The notes beneath the pieces were generated by a model that saw only the letters and a list, made by a program, of their open reading frames with translations, made no database searches and was not told the DNA's origin. From contig JAESUZ010005115.1 of the NCBI GenBank assembly GCA_017311185.1, positions 1,612,001 through 1,676,000 on the forward strand: a stretch of 64,000 nt of DNA, written 5' to 3'. Within the stretch, counting starts at the first letter, position 1, and every line of letters starts with the position of its first letter. The stretch is from Proteles cristata cristata. Lineage: Eukaryota; Chordata; Mammalia; Carnivora; Hyaenidae. This document shows, one piece after another, positions 30,445 through 41,220 of the stretch. The position numbers and the translations under genes were made by a program.

Positions 30445-30960
30445 TTTAGGGCAGTGAAAATACATTCTATGATGCTATACTGAAGGATGACATATACTTG
30501 TGCAAACCCATAGTAGTATAGCACCAACAGTAAACCCTAATGGGAAAACTATGGACTTCTAGTGGTTACCATGTGTCAGCGTAGGTTCACCAGTTATAGC
30601 AAATGTGCCACTCTGGTGGAGGGTGTTGGTAATAGGGGAGGCTGTGTGCAGGTGTGGGGAAAGGAGGCATAAAAAGATCTCTATGCTTTCCTCTCAGGTT
30701 TGTCATAAACCTGAAACTGCTCGAAAATAAACAAGCCTTGGAGGCCTGGGTGGCTCAGTTGGTTAAGCATCCAACTCTAGATTCCGTCTCAGGTCAGGAT
30801 CTCACAGTTCATGAGATCAAGCCCCACGCTGAGCTCTGTGCTGACAATGCAGAGCCTGCTTGGGATTATCTCTTCCTCTCTCTCTTTCCCTCTCCCACTC
30901 ATGCTGTCTCTGAAAATAAATAAATAAGCTTAAAAAAATAAAGTAAGCAAGTCTTAATAA
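30445..30960 (+). mobile_element. L1MB-like 3' end, split by a SINE
   Basis: GGGCAGTGAAAATACATTCTATGATGC, GTAAACCCTAATGGGAAAACTATGGACTT, AGGTTCACCAGTTATAGCAAATGTGCCACTCTGG and CCTGAAACTGCTCGAAAATAAA follow the L1M 3' UTR in sense. The antisense counterpart of the same UTR lies at 36964-37420. Confidence 0.75.
30740..30938 (+). mobile_element. Older carnivore SINE
   Basis: A diverged forward copy: GAGGCCTGGGTGGCTCAGTTGG, then a CTAGATTCCGTCTCAGG variant in place of the usual CTTCGGCTCAGG, and a short AAATAAATAAG tail. Flanks ACAAGCCTT and GCAAGTCTT are weakly duplicated. It is inserted in an L1 tail. Confidence 0.9.
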
Positions 30961-31230
30961 ACATTGCTTTAAAAAGCTATGAAAATTTAAACCAAAAATA
31001 TGAGATGATGAAAAGGTTTGCTCAGTAGGAATGTGGAAACAGTACTGCAGCCAGACTAGATTTCTGTGACTTTCTCTAGTAGTGGTGTCAGTTTACATTC
31101 AAGAGTAGAGAGAGCATGCAGGAAGTGCTTTGAGGTAAGACAAAGCATGAGAAGCCAAAATCAAAGTAAGACAATGAGTGCAAAAGCATATCATCTGCAA
31201 AGTATTTCATGCTTCTAAAGAGCATTGAGA

Positions 31231-31432
31231 GGGACATCTGGTGGCTCAGTCATTAGGTGTCCGACTTCAGCTTAGGTCATGATTTCATGGTTTGTGGGTT
31301 CAAGCCCCGCATCAGGCTCTGTGCTGACAGCTAGCTCAGAGCCTGGAGGCTGTTTCAGATTCTGTGTCTCCCTCTCTCTCTAACCCTCCCCCACTCATGC
31401 TGTCTCTCTCTCTCAGAAATTAAAAAAAAAAT
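31231..31432 (+). mobile_element. Feliform SINE
   Basis: It starts GGGACATCTGGTGGCTCAG and lacks several bases of the head. A 15 bp duplication, TAAAGAGCATTGAGA (31216-31230) and TAAAGAGCATCGAGA (31433-31447), has one mismatch. Confidence 0.94.
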
Positions 31433-31447
31433 TAAAGAGCATCGAGA

Positions 31448-31654
31448 AACACAACTGCTACTACTATTATTCTACAACTTGTACTAATAATGTAAAACAT
31501 TAGAAAAATTCTAGGGCCTGACAATAATATCATTAAATGGTTGGCCAAGGGATTCAGGCTCAATGGGAGGGAAGTGAGGCCAGAACTGGACTGGGTAGAC
31601 TAGAAGGAGTGGATGAGTGGAAATTACAACGAGAAAGAAGGCGTCATAAAGTAG
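31448..31654. other. Unassigned sequence
   Basis: I recognised no repeat or gene here. Confidence 0.3.
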
Positions 31655-32085
31655 AACCAGCCCTGGTATCAGTCAGAGTAAGGCAGGCTATCTCAACACC
31701 CCAAATCACAGTATCTTAACACAATTCAAGGTTTATTTCTCACTCTGAGAAATCTGGTGCTGATGTTCAGTGTGGTAGATTTCTGCCAGGTGGCAATTTA
31801 GAGACCTAGGATCCTTCTATTCAGTAGCTTTTTGAAGACCGCAACTTCTAGCTGTGTGACTGGGAAGAGAAAAAAGTTGCAGATCATGGATTATATTTGT
31901 GGCATTGGTTGGAAGTGGTGAGCATTGCTTTTGCCTGCATTGAATGGCCATAGGTTGCTTCAAGACCACTCTAGACATATTGCAATTGGGAAATGTCCCT
32001 CTATGTGCCCAAGGGGAAATAAAATGATTTCTTGCAAGCGTAACATTGCCTCTGTGACACACCATCACTGCCTTCACAATCTAAC
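31655..32085. mobile_element. Old interspersed repeat, unassigned
   Basis: AATCACAGTATCTTAACACAATTCAAGGTTTATTTCTCACTC, AGAGACCTAGGATCCTTC and TTGGGAAATGTCCCTCTATGTGCCC recall a widespread mammalian repeat of LTR or MITE type ('...gtggcttaaaacaacaatttattatttctc...'). The family is not resolved. Confidence 0.4.
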
Positions 32086-32089
32086 CTAA

Positions 32090-32545
32090 AGGAAGAGACA
32101 ACCATCGTTCTTTCAATGATATAGTCATGTAGTATGAACTGGGTTCTATGCAGTCATATAGGACGGAGAGATTAATTGCCTCTGCGTGGATACAACAAAG
32201 CATTCCTGAAAGGCTCACTTTGAACCTGAGCCCTGAAGAGTGTTTGGGAGGCCACCTTACAGAGGAGACAGGAAAAAATTCCAGGTAGAAATTTGGCTCC
32301 TTGGTCAAAACTCAGAACTTTGGAAGGTCATGGCACATCTAGATACATGGAGGTGGCTGCAGGGAGGCCTGCCGGATGATGCTTCTGGAAGAAGAAAGAT
32401 CAACTTAAAGAATGTGGGGCTCATGTGAGGGTAAGGCAGGTGATTGACATGATCAAACTAAATTTTAGAAGGCTAGCTCAAGAAGGAAGTTGGACATTTA
32501 TTTGGAGGGAGCCATAGTTAGGAGGTGATCAATAGGCGAATCAAC
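32090..32545 (-). mobile_element. L2 LINE, antisense, decayed
   Basis: CTGAGCCCTGAAGAGTGTTTGGGAGG, CTTTGGAAGGTCATGGCAC and GTAAGGCAGGTGATTGACATGATCAAAC match reverse L2 wording in order. Short forward frames here are not genes. Confidence 0.5.
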
Positions 32546-33170
32546 AGAATGGGCTTCCCAACTCCATTCCCCGAATCACAGGCCTGAGACCATTGACTCT
32601 GCATTGAGAGAACCCCACCTTTTCTCCACCTTCTAAAACTCATAACTCCTTCTCATACTTCCTCTACTCTGCTATCTTCTAAGGAACAATGGACTTAATT
32701 TCATTTTTCTAAACTTGCACAGTTGTTGATTAGTTAAATATTATTCTTTTCTGGTTAGAAAGAGTATAAAGATTGAAAATATTTGGTGGAGTTTCAAGCA
32801 CAGGACAAGCTGAAAAGTACATTAATTTTGAATAGAACACTTTTTTATGTTTTCCTGAATAAGGTCGCCTATATGAGACATCTCCGTGATTTCTAGTGCT
32901 ATCAACAAACTGGAGGGACCAATGGATTGAATTAGGCAGATGGGTTTGCTTAGAACAATTAAAGATATAGCAAGCTCCTCTTCTGAACATGACCATTTCT
33001 GTGTCCAGCCCTGGCTCATAAGCAGTGATGGCTTATTTTGTCGGACTACACCATTTCTGGTTATCAGTTAAGAACTGCTGTCTTTTTTGAACAGTGTCAG
33101 TTTGGACTACAGTGTCATATCTTCCCCTCCCCAAATGTTTCTCCTAGAAGTTTGAGCAGTCTGCCTTGTC
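32546..33170. other. Unassigned sequence
   Basis: I recognised no repeat or gene in this interval. Confidence 0.4.
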
Positions 33171-33345
33171 AATAACGAAGCTGGCAAATTATAGGCAACA
33201 CTGGAGAAAAAGGGAGCAAATAGCAAGATCGATGAGAATTAACTGAGCCACAATATGGTGCTTTTCATCGGTTGTCAATTAAACTGCCAGACTTAATTGC
33301 TGCTGTGTTTAAAAATACATATTTCTGATAAGTAATGGCACAGAT
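33171..33345. promoter_or_regulatory. Candidate conserved non-coding element
   Basis: A non-repetitive block with TCAATAACGAAGC, GCAAATTATAGG, GAATTAACTGAG, GTCAATTAAACTGCC and CTTAATTGCTGCTG. Five TAAT/AATTA cores fall within about 130 bases, next to other moderately complex sequence. Function is inferred only. Confidence 0.35.
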
Positions 33346-33689
33346 ACATACACTAATAAATGTGAAGCTGAGACTTTTCTCTTGTGGCTTCATATTTGTT
33401 CTCCAGTTCTCAGCTCTTTAACCTCTTTAGTCCCTTGAAGATAAACATTGCCATCTATTGTCTAAGGAGCGTGTCATGCAGCCTCCAAGCAGAATTCTTA
33501 GTCAGACTTTCCTGTAGGAAGGGCTCTCAGACCCCCAATCATGGGTTTGGGGTCCTTGTGTGGACAGCTTGAATTGACTCAAAGTCACTGAGCCATTTGC
33601 TACACGTAAAGCATGATCACAGCCCTTGAGAACCTGGAGGGTTGTAACCTTCCTTCTACCTACTGCACCACATATGGGGAGAGAAGTTC
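33346..33689. other. Unassigned sequence
   Basis: I recognised no repeat or gene here. Confidence 0.35.
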
Positions 33690-33900
33690 TGTAGAACCTA
33701 TTCAACGTTGTTGAATGTCTGTTATGCACATTCAAGATAAGGTGGGCAGATAAACAGAACCTGTGTCTGCAGGAGGAATTTACAGCCTCGCAGGGAGATA
33801 AACACAAAACCCCCTGAGAAATGTAGGGTAGTGTGGAAGAATGGAGCAGAGGCGACAGAGTTAGGAGACATTTGGAAAGATTGACCAAACTGGATTATGA
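33690..33900 (-). mobile_element. L2-like antisense fragment
   Basis: GGAGGAATTTACAGCCTCGCAGGGAGATAAACAC resembles the reverse L2 phrase 'ggagctcacagtctaatgggggagacag'. It is weak and decayed. Confidence 0.35.
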
Positions 33901-33929
33901 TCTATGGTTTTAGGCTAAAGAGGTATTAA

Positions 33930-34145
33930 CCATTGACTGTGGGTAGGCGCTAAGCCCTCTGCATGCAAAATCTCCACAACAAGTTTATGACATGGGCATT
34001 AATACCCTCGCTTACACATGGTAAAATGAAAGCTTAGAAGGGATAGGCAGCTATGCCAAGCTGTAAAAGGGATAGAATTGACATTGAAATCCAATTATGC
34101 CTAATTCTACAGCCTGTCCTCTTAACCACGATGCTGTGCTGCCTC
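33930..34145 (-). mobile_element. MIR SINE
   Basis: GTAGGCGCTAAGCCCTCTGC, AAAATCTCCACAACAAG, GACATGGGCATTAATACCC and CAGCCTGTCCTCTTAACCACGATGCTGTGCTGCC follow reverse MIR order through to its 5' end. Confidence 0.82.
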
Positions 34146-35420
34146 CTGTGATATTGGGGCAAGAGAAAAGGGGATAGAGATGTGACGTTTCAAGTAGAAG
34201 AGATGGAAACAATGCGGGTATATTCCTTGAGATGTGAAGCTCAGGCAGAGAAACCCCAATACTCAGTTTTTATTATTGGGCTAATTGGGGGTCAAGACAA
34301 CATACAGAAATGGTGACCTATTTCACCTGGATTCACATATGACACTTGCCCTTAGATAGGTTTTAACGCATTTCAGGATAAGAAATATTCACACCAAGAA
34401 CTATGACACAGAACAAGAAGTGATAAAATGAGAACGTGATAGGGTCTTGGAAAACGGAGATTGTTTGGAGCTCAAGGCATCAGGTGATGCTTGATAAGCC
34501 TTCATGGAATTCAGACAGAAGGCCACACCAGGCAAAGAAGCACAAGTTAGGATAAAAGAATGGGGTAGACAAGAGCTTGCTTGGAAAGCAGTGGATAGAT
34601 TACACGGGGAAGACTCACATGCTATACCACTTTATTGATGGAAAATAACAATTTCACTTCTCAGATAAGTTAGTGGAAAAGAGGCTTCCAAAGAGAGAGT
34701 CTTATCCATAAAGATTGTTTTCAGTTTAAATTAAAACTGAATTAGGAATTTTTCTGTGTAGTTGGTTATAGTTCTACATTTTTCTGTTTTGATTCACTGT
34801 CCAGTTTCTATTCTAGAATGTCTGGTCAATTTCGTGGGCTCCACTGTCTTTTATGAGACAACAGAATCCTATTGTTGGCCTATACAGGAGGTTTGGTATA
34901 CGAGGTAGCCACCCATCCCTTTGCTGGGAGCCAAGATCATCCTGAAGTGACAGTCTTTCAGGGGCCTAAAAGGATCAAATAAGTTTGTAGTCTTGGGAAA
35001 TTTCCCACAAGTGAAGAAGAAACTCAGAGAAAGAGTTCATTCCACAAATGTTTGTGTAACCATAGGTCTGTCCTGCGGAGACAGACATGAGTCATGTATG
35101 TGAAGGCCTTACTGTTGGGATGAGAAGTCAGGTATTATAAACCAACTCATGCAATCCAACATACTGTTGTCAAGACACATTGAAAGGAATTGTTAGTTTC
35201 AACTGGGGGGGCACTGATTGGAAGGCTTAACAGAACAAGTGATGCTCGGATCTTGAAGAAGGTGCTAAAGCATGGCCTGGAGTGCATGGTCCAGAGCACA
35301 TGATGTCCAGGTGGCTCGGGAGAGGGTGCTACGCACTGCCTGGTATAACCTTGGGGGTCCTTCTTGGAAAGGCCCTGAGCAGAGATGTCTCTGAGCTATG
35401 ACATCTCTGCATTAGCTTCT
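34146..35420. other. Mostly unassigned; possible antisense L2 near 34.4-34.6 kb
   Basis: CATCAGGTGATGCTTGATAAGCC and CCACACCAGGCAAAGAAGCACAAG at 34478-34548 recall reverse L2. The rest shows no family that I can name, no exon and no RNA gene. Confidence 0.35.
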
Positions 35421-36060
35421 TTTGGTGCTGTAAACATTGAATGCTTTAACAAAACTATTGAGTTGGCTTACCTTTTAAAACCTTTCATGGTGGAGAATTT
35501 TAGACATAGACAAAAGAAGACAGAAGAGTGCCATCTTACTTTGACAACTATCAACCAATGGCCAGTTTTTTTGTTACCACTATTCTACTTAGTCCTCCCT
35601 TCCATGTGATTTTAAATAAATTCCAGACATGAGAATATTTTGCCCATTAGCATTTCAGTATACATCTCTAAAAGGTAAAGATTCTTCTCTTAAATCAATA
35701 TTTTTTATAGTTTAATTTGTATTACAGCAATTTAAGTTTATTGTTTATTTCTATTTTGATTATGTAAGAAACACATGCTCACTTTAGACAAATCAGAGTA
35801 ATCAGAGGAACAGATAGAATAAGAATCTAATCAGCACTCTTACCTCCATCACTAAGGGACAATTATTGTTTTCATTTTGTTGTATAAATTTTCAGGTATT
35901 TTTCTTATATATATTAAGATGAGTTGAGATTTTTCATTGTATGTTATAACTTGTTTTTTTCTCTTAACCACATAATTATATACACAGACATATAAACACA
36001 TAGAACACATTTTCTGTCATTGGGTATTTTGTTTGTTTCCTAAATTTCTCAAACTTGACT
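35421..36060. mobile_element. L1M-type 3' region debris
   Basis: ATTTTAGACATAGACAAAAGAAGACAGAAGAG, TTAAATAAATTCCAGACATGAG and TTTCAGTATACATCTCTAAAAGGTAAAG are phrases that commonly end old L1M copies. A second block (35741-36010) starts ATGTAAGAAACACATGCTCACTTTAGACAAATC. Both are very decayed. Confidence 0.5.
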
Positions 36061-36149
36061 TTTTCTCTGCCATGTTTCTTGGCATCCCATGTTCCTTCCA
36101 GGCTCTGAACATAAAGTATTTCAGTGCTTATTTATTTGAAAAAATCTCC

Positions 36150-36510
36150 TTATTCATAATATGGACAGTTCCTTCCATTATTTTTAATTCTTAATATTTT
36201 ACAAAAGCATTTGCTACTTAAGTGAAGTCATTTATGTTGTGTGTTAACTTTTTACAAAGTTCCTGTTAAAAATTAGATTATATTCATACAGAGAAAAGAA
36301 TTGCAAAATAATTTTTCATAAAGCTGATTTGTGGCAAACTGACCGCAATGATATACAATGAATGGCTTCATTATTTAGCATTTTCAAGGCACTTCAGTCT
36401 TGAAAGAATTGGACTGAAATGGAAAAATTTGTAAATGTATATTATATAAATTAATATGGCATCAGCAAAATTTGTCCTTTCCTCGTAATTATGTGCAGAA
36501 GGGAACTCTT
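36150..36510. promoter_or_regulatory. Candidate conserved non-coding element
   Basis: An AT-rich but complex block with GATTTGTGGCAAACTGACCGCAATG (two RUNX-like cores, TGTGGC and ACCGCA, near 36325-36352) and ATAAATTAATATGGCATCAGC. No repeat wording was recognised. Conservation is inferred, not shown. Confidence 0.3.
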
Positions 36511-36540
36511 TTACTACTCTGAATGTATGTGCATTTGGAA

Positions 36541-36705
36541 AATCAATTTTACTGAAGTATAATTAATGTACAATAAACTAACCTCCTTTAAAGTATAAAT
36601 TGTATGAGTTTTGACAGATGTTTACACTAGCAAAACCGTCACTGCTATCACTTCCATTACCCCAGCTTTCCTCAGCCCCTGCTGTTCTGTGTTTTGTTTT
36701 GCTTT
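36541..36705. mobile_element. L1M fragment
   Basis: ATTTTACTGAAGTATAATTAATGTACAATAAAC and GTATGAGTTTTGACAGATGTTTACACTAGC...CCATTACCCCAGC are typical L1M 3'-end phrases, truncated by the SINE and neighbouring L1. Confidence 0.6.
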
Positions 36706-36737
36706 TTTCAGTGTTTCTGAAAAAAAGAAAAAGACTT

Positions 36738-36958
36738 AAAAAAAATTTTTTTTTTATTATTTCTATGACAGAGAGAGAGAGAGAGACAGCGTGAGCAGGG
36801 GAGGGTCAGAGAGAGAGGGAGTCACAGACTGAAACAGGCTCCAGGCTCTGAGCTGGCAGTCAGCACAGAGCCCGACGCGGGGCTGGAACCGACGAACCGC
36901 GAGATCATGACCTAAGCGAAAGTCGGACGCTTAACCGACTAAGCCACTCAGGTGCCCC
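36738..36958 (-). mobile_element. Young feliform SINE (TAAGCGAAAGTC subtype)
   Basis: A nearly intact reverse copy with GACCTAAGCGAAAGTCGGACGCTT and GGCAGTCAGCACAGAGCCCGACG. It has a perfect 11 bp duplication GAAAAAGACTT at 36727-36737 and 36959-36969. Confidence 0.96.
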
Positions 36959-36963
36959 GAAAA

Positions 36964-38800
36964 AGACTTTTTAAAAGACTTTATATTTTAGAACAGTTTT
37001 AGGATCACAGAAAAACTGAAAGTACAGAGATTTTCCAAATAGCCACTACCCCAACACAAGTATGGCCTCCCTCATCAACAGTCCCCACCATAGGGGTACA
37101 TTTGTTACAACTGATGAGTCTACGTTGACACATCATTTTTACCCAGAGTCCATAGTTTACATAAGGGGGTCAGTCTTGCTGTGTGATCCTCTCTGGGTTT
37201 CTACAAATATACAAAGGCATGTATTCATTCTTATGGTATCACACAGAGTATTTTCACTACACTCAAAATCTTTAGTGTTTGGCCTATTCATTCCCCCAAT
37301 TTTTACCTCAAACCCTAGAAACACTGATCTTTTTTTACTGTCTCCATAGTTTTGCCTTTTCCAGAATATCATATAGATGGAATCATGCAATATCAATAGC
37401 ATTTTCAGATTAGTTTCTTTCACTTAATAATACACACTTAAGTTTTCTCTGTGTCTTTTCATAACTTTATAGCTAATTTCTTTTTAGTGCTAAATAATAT
37501 TCCTTTTTCTGGATGTACCACATTTTATTTGTCCATTCATCTTCTATAGGACATCTTGGTTGCTGCCAACTTTTGGTAATTATGAATAAGGCTGCTATAA
37601 ACATCCATGTGCAGTTCTAAGCTTTCAGCTTCCGTGGGTAAATATAAAAAAGCATTCCTGGGGCGCCTGGGTGGCTCAGTTGGTTAAGCATCCGACTTTG
37701 GCTCAGGTCATGATCTCACGGTTCATGGGTTCGAAACCCGGGTCAGACTCTGTGCTGACAGTTCAGAGCCTGGAGCCTGTTTCAGATTCTGTGTCTCCCT
37801 CTCTCTCTGACCCTTCCCTGCTCATGCTGTCTCTCTCTATATCTCTCAGAAATAAATAAAACATTAAAAAAATTTTTTAAAAAGCATTCCCACCAACAAT
37901 GAATGGAAAGATCCTAATGCTCTACATTTTACCAGCATTTGGTATTATAAATGTTCCAGATTTTGGCCATTCTCCTAGGTACATAGTAGAATTTCCCCAT
38001 AATTTGCATTTGATAACTTATGGTGTGGAGTATCTTTTCATATGCTATTCTCCAACTGTATATCTTCTTTAGAGAGGTATCTGTCAGTGTTTTTGTATAT
38101 TCTGGATAAGAGTCCTTTCTCAGATGTCTTTTGCAAATATTTTCCCCAGTCTGTGACTGGTCTTCTCATTCTCTTGACATTGTCTTTCTCAAAACAGAAG
38201 TTTTTAATTAATGAGACCCAGCTTATGCCTTTTATGGATTGTGACTTAGGTATTATATTTAAAAAGTCATTATGCCTGAGATAATTTTAGGTTTTCTATT
38301 ATATTGCTTTCTAGGAGTTTCTTGGTTTTTAAATTTTATATTGTCATCTACGATCCACTTTGAGTTACTTTGTGAAGGGGGTAAGCTCTGTGTCTACACT
38401 CAATTTTTTGCATGTGGACCTCCAGTTGTTCCAGCACCATCTCTTGAAGAGACTTTTGTTGCTCCATTGTATTGCTTTTGCTCCTTTGTCAAAGACAGTT
38501 GACTCTCTTTACGTAGATGTATTCCTGGGCTCTCCATTCTGTCCCATTGGTCCATTTGTGTATTTTGTTTACCATACCATGCTCTCTTGATCACTGTAAC
38601 TCAACAGTAAGTCTTGAAGTTGGGTAGTGTCAGTCCTCCAACTTTGTTCTCTTCCAAAGTCGTGTTGTCTATCTGGGGTCTTTTTGCTCTCTACATAAAC
38701 TTCAGAATTGGTTTGTTCATATCCATAGGATAATTTGCTGGGATTTTCATTGGGGTTATAGTGGACCTATAGATTAAGTCGGGAAATGCTGTTTTTAGTT
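36964..38800 (-). mobile_element. L1MB-like LINE, antisense: 3' UTR plus ORF2 3' part
   Basis: 36964-37480 is the 3' UTR in reverse (TTTTAGGATCACAG, GTCCATAGTTTACATAAGG, CCAGAATATCATATAGATGG). From 37500 the reverse ORF2 region follows: CTGGATGTACCACATTTTATTTGTCC, CAACTTTTGGTAATTATGAATAAGGCTGCTATAAACATCC, TCAGATGTCTTTTGCAAATATTTTCCCCAGTC, CCAGTTGTTCCAGCACCATC and GCTGGGATTTTCATTGGGGTTATAG. The SINE at 37659-37878 splits it. Stops and frameshifts are frequent; no working product is expected. Confidence 0.85.
37659..37878 (+). mobile_element. Feliform SINE nested in L1MB
   Basis: A full-length forward copy starting GGGCGCCTGGGTGGCTCAGTTGG, with TTGGCTCAGG and GACAGTTCAGAG markers. The duplication AAAAAGCATTCC lies at 37647-37658 and 37879-37890. 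Confidence 0.96.
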
Positions 38801-38859
38801 TAAAAATATCCTGGTTCAAAGAAATGTTAGGTCTAGAGAAAAGTTGTAAGATTTTTCGA

Positions 38860-40015
38860 ATAGATTCTCATATAAACTTCAACAAGATTTAACTGTTCAC
38901 CTATTGTTAATATTTTGTCACATCTCCTTGCCCTCTCTCCCTCATCGGTTTATACCCAGATACATCAGTATGTATAGTCAAAGAAAAAATGTTAATTATC
39001 AATATATATCTAATATGCAGTTCATATTAAATTTCACCAACTCTCTCAACATTGTACCTGATCGCAACCTTTGTCTCCCTATGCCAGTATTCAATCTCGG
39101 ACCCCATATTACATTCAGTAGCCATGTCTCTTTAGGTGCCTTTATTTGGAAGTTCCTTTCTCGTCCTTTAATTTTCACGGCATTAACATTTTAAAAAGTA
39201 CAGGCTTATTGTATTGTAAAATGTCCTTCAATTTATGCTTGTTTGATTATTACCTGTGATTTGATTTTATTAGATGTTTTTAGAAAGAATAACATGTGAG
39301 TGATGCTTTACCCTTCTGAGGGCATCGCCTTAGGAGACAACGGATGTCAGTTTATCCCAGTATTTGTGATATTGACTTTGTTGCCTTGGCAAAGTCAGTA
39401 TCTGCCAGATTTCCTCACTGTAAATGCTCACCAGTTTCCTTTGTAATTACTAAGTAGTCTCTAAGTAGATACTTTGAAATGGCAGACACATTCTTATCCT
39501 GAATAAAATTTTATCTATTGGTGAAATGGATAAAAGAATGATACTTGCTTGAACCAATTATTAGTATCATGATTACAAAGCAGTGATTTTACAATTCTTC
39601 CATGCCGTCTCTATTTATTGATATTCTACTTAGAAAAAGTTTTCCTTCTTTCTCTTTTTCTTTGTTACTTTATTTGTTTATTGATTTGTGCATTTCTATG
39701 AACTTGTAGATTCCTGTTCACTGAAAATGTTATAATCCATTCTTGTCATTATTCATTTTGATGATCATATTGTCCCAAGTTTGGGCAGCAGACATTGCAT
39801 CAAATGGTTCCCGTGTCATACTGATGTATGTATCTTTCTCATTCTTGGGCACCTTATTATTCTCTGGAATAAGATGTTCCTGCATCATCTTATACTTTTC
39901 TTGCTCCATCCCTAGTTTCAGATAATTCTCCAAGGATCTCTGGTTCTTTGCAGTGTTGGCAAATAGTGTTTAGAAATCAAGACTTGAGTACTAGGTGAAT
40001 TTTGTGTCTTAACAT
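38860..40015. mobile_element. Old L1M-type 3' end, copy 1
   Basis: GCCATGTCTCTTTAGGTGCC, TTAACATTTTAAAAAGTACAGGC, TGGCAAAGTCAGTATCTGCCAGATTTCC, GTTATAATCCATTCTTGTCATTATTCATTTTGATG and CTTGCTCCATCCCTAGTTTCAGATAATTCTCCAAGG run in the order of a widespread L1M 3'-end sequence. It has the same family wording as 956-2570. Confidence 0.6.
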
Positions 40016-40019
40016 TATC

Positions 40020-41220
40020 ACAGTATCATTGTAATACATGACATATAATAATCCCTCATGTCATCATATATCCAGAGTTCAATTATCCAATTGTCTCATA
40101 CATTTTATAAATATTTTCTCAGCCTACACAGTATGCAGATTTATAGGTCTTTTAAGTTTTTTTACTTTGTAGATTTATTCTCCATTTCTTTTTTTTGTGT
40201 GTCTTTGCCACTTATTTGTTGAAAAAATCAAGTTGCTTCTTGAATAGTCTGGATTTTGCTGGTCATATTCCAGTGGTATAGTTAATCATGTTCCTCTGTT
40301 CTCTATATTTCCTGTAAATTGGTGATGGACTCTTAGACCCTTTACCAGATTTGAATTCTCCTATTTCTGTTTCTCCTTCTCTCCTTTTCTTCTCCACCCC
40401 GCCCCCCTTTCCCATTTGGCAAGACCACTCCATAGGTGGAATTATGTTCTATCTGGAGACACATAATGCTGATTTTCCCTCTGTGACATTAGCAGTGCTG
40501 ATACAGTTAACTTGTTAGCAGTTACAAAATGATAATATTCTCTCATGCATTCTTTACTTATTATCTGTAATGGTGCTGAAAAAAAAAAAAGACCTACTCT
40601 TTGGTTACCTAGTGGAAAGGTTATTTAGGAAAAGCAAGAAAAATGCTTGCGTTTTTCCAATTGCTAGTTTTCAACATAATGAATTTCTTCCCTAGCATCC
40701 TCCAATGTTAGTATATAACAAAACTGATTTCCTCTCCGGTAGTGTTATGAATGCATAGATTGAAGCATATTTGATGTGCAGTTATTATTCTCATCGATGT
40801 TCCAGTTGTTCTAATTTTGATCCCTGGAAGCATGATCGTGTACATTGATACATGAGTCTTTTGAAACAGGTTTTGTAGGTTATGATATCTTTTTTGCCAT
40901 CTGGTATGGCATGCTGTTCCAGACTTGTCTTTATCTTTTTTTAAAAATGTTTTTTATTTATTTTGAGAGACTGAGAGAGTGTGTGTGCAAGTGGGGGATG
41001 GGCAGAGAGAGAAGGAGAGAGAGAACCCCAAGCAGGCTCCAGTCTGTCAGCACAGAGCCTGACATGGGTCTCAGTCCCTTGAACCGTGAGACCATGACCT
41101 GAGCCAAAATCAAGAGTGAGACACTTAAGCAGCTGAGCCACCCAGGCGTCCCCAGACTCATCTTTGTATTTCCTAGCTCAGTCCTAGAGATTGCAGTCTG
41201 GGAACCGAAAATGTTCATTA
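40020..41220. mobile_element. Old L1M-type 3' end, copy 2
   Basis: A second, more decayed run of the same order: GTCTGGATTTTGCTGGTCATATTCC, CTATATTTCCTGTAAATTGGTGATGG, CTTTGGTTACCTAGTGG, CCAGTTGTTCTAATTTTGATCCC, then, after the SINE, CTCAGTCCTAGAGATTGC. The SINE at 40933-41152 interrupts it. Confidence 0.5.
40933..41152 (-). mobile_element. Older carnivore SINE
   Basis: A reverse copy with the AAAATCAAGAGTGAGACACTTAAGCAGC variant. Flanks CAGACTTGTCTTT and CAGACTCATCTTT form an imperfect duplication. Confidence 0.9.
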
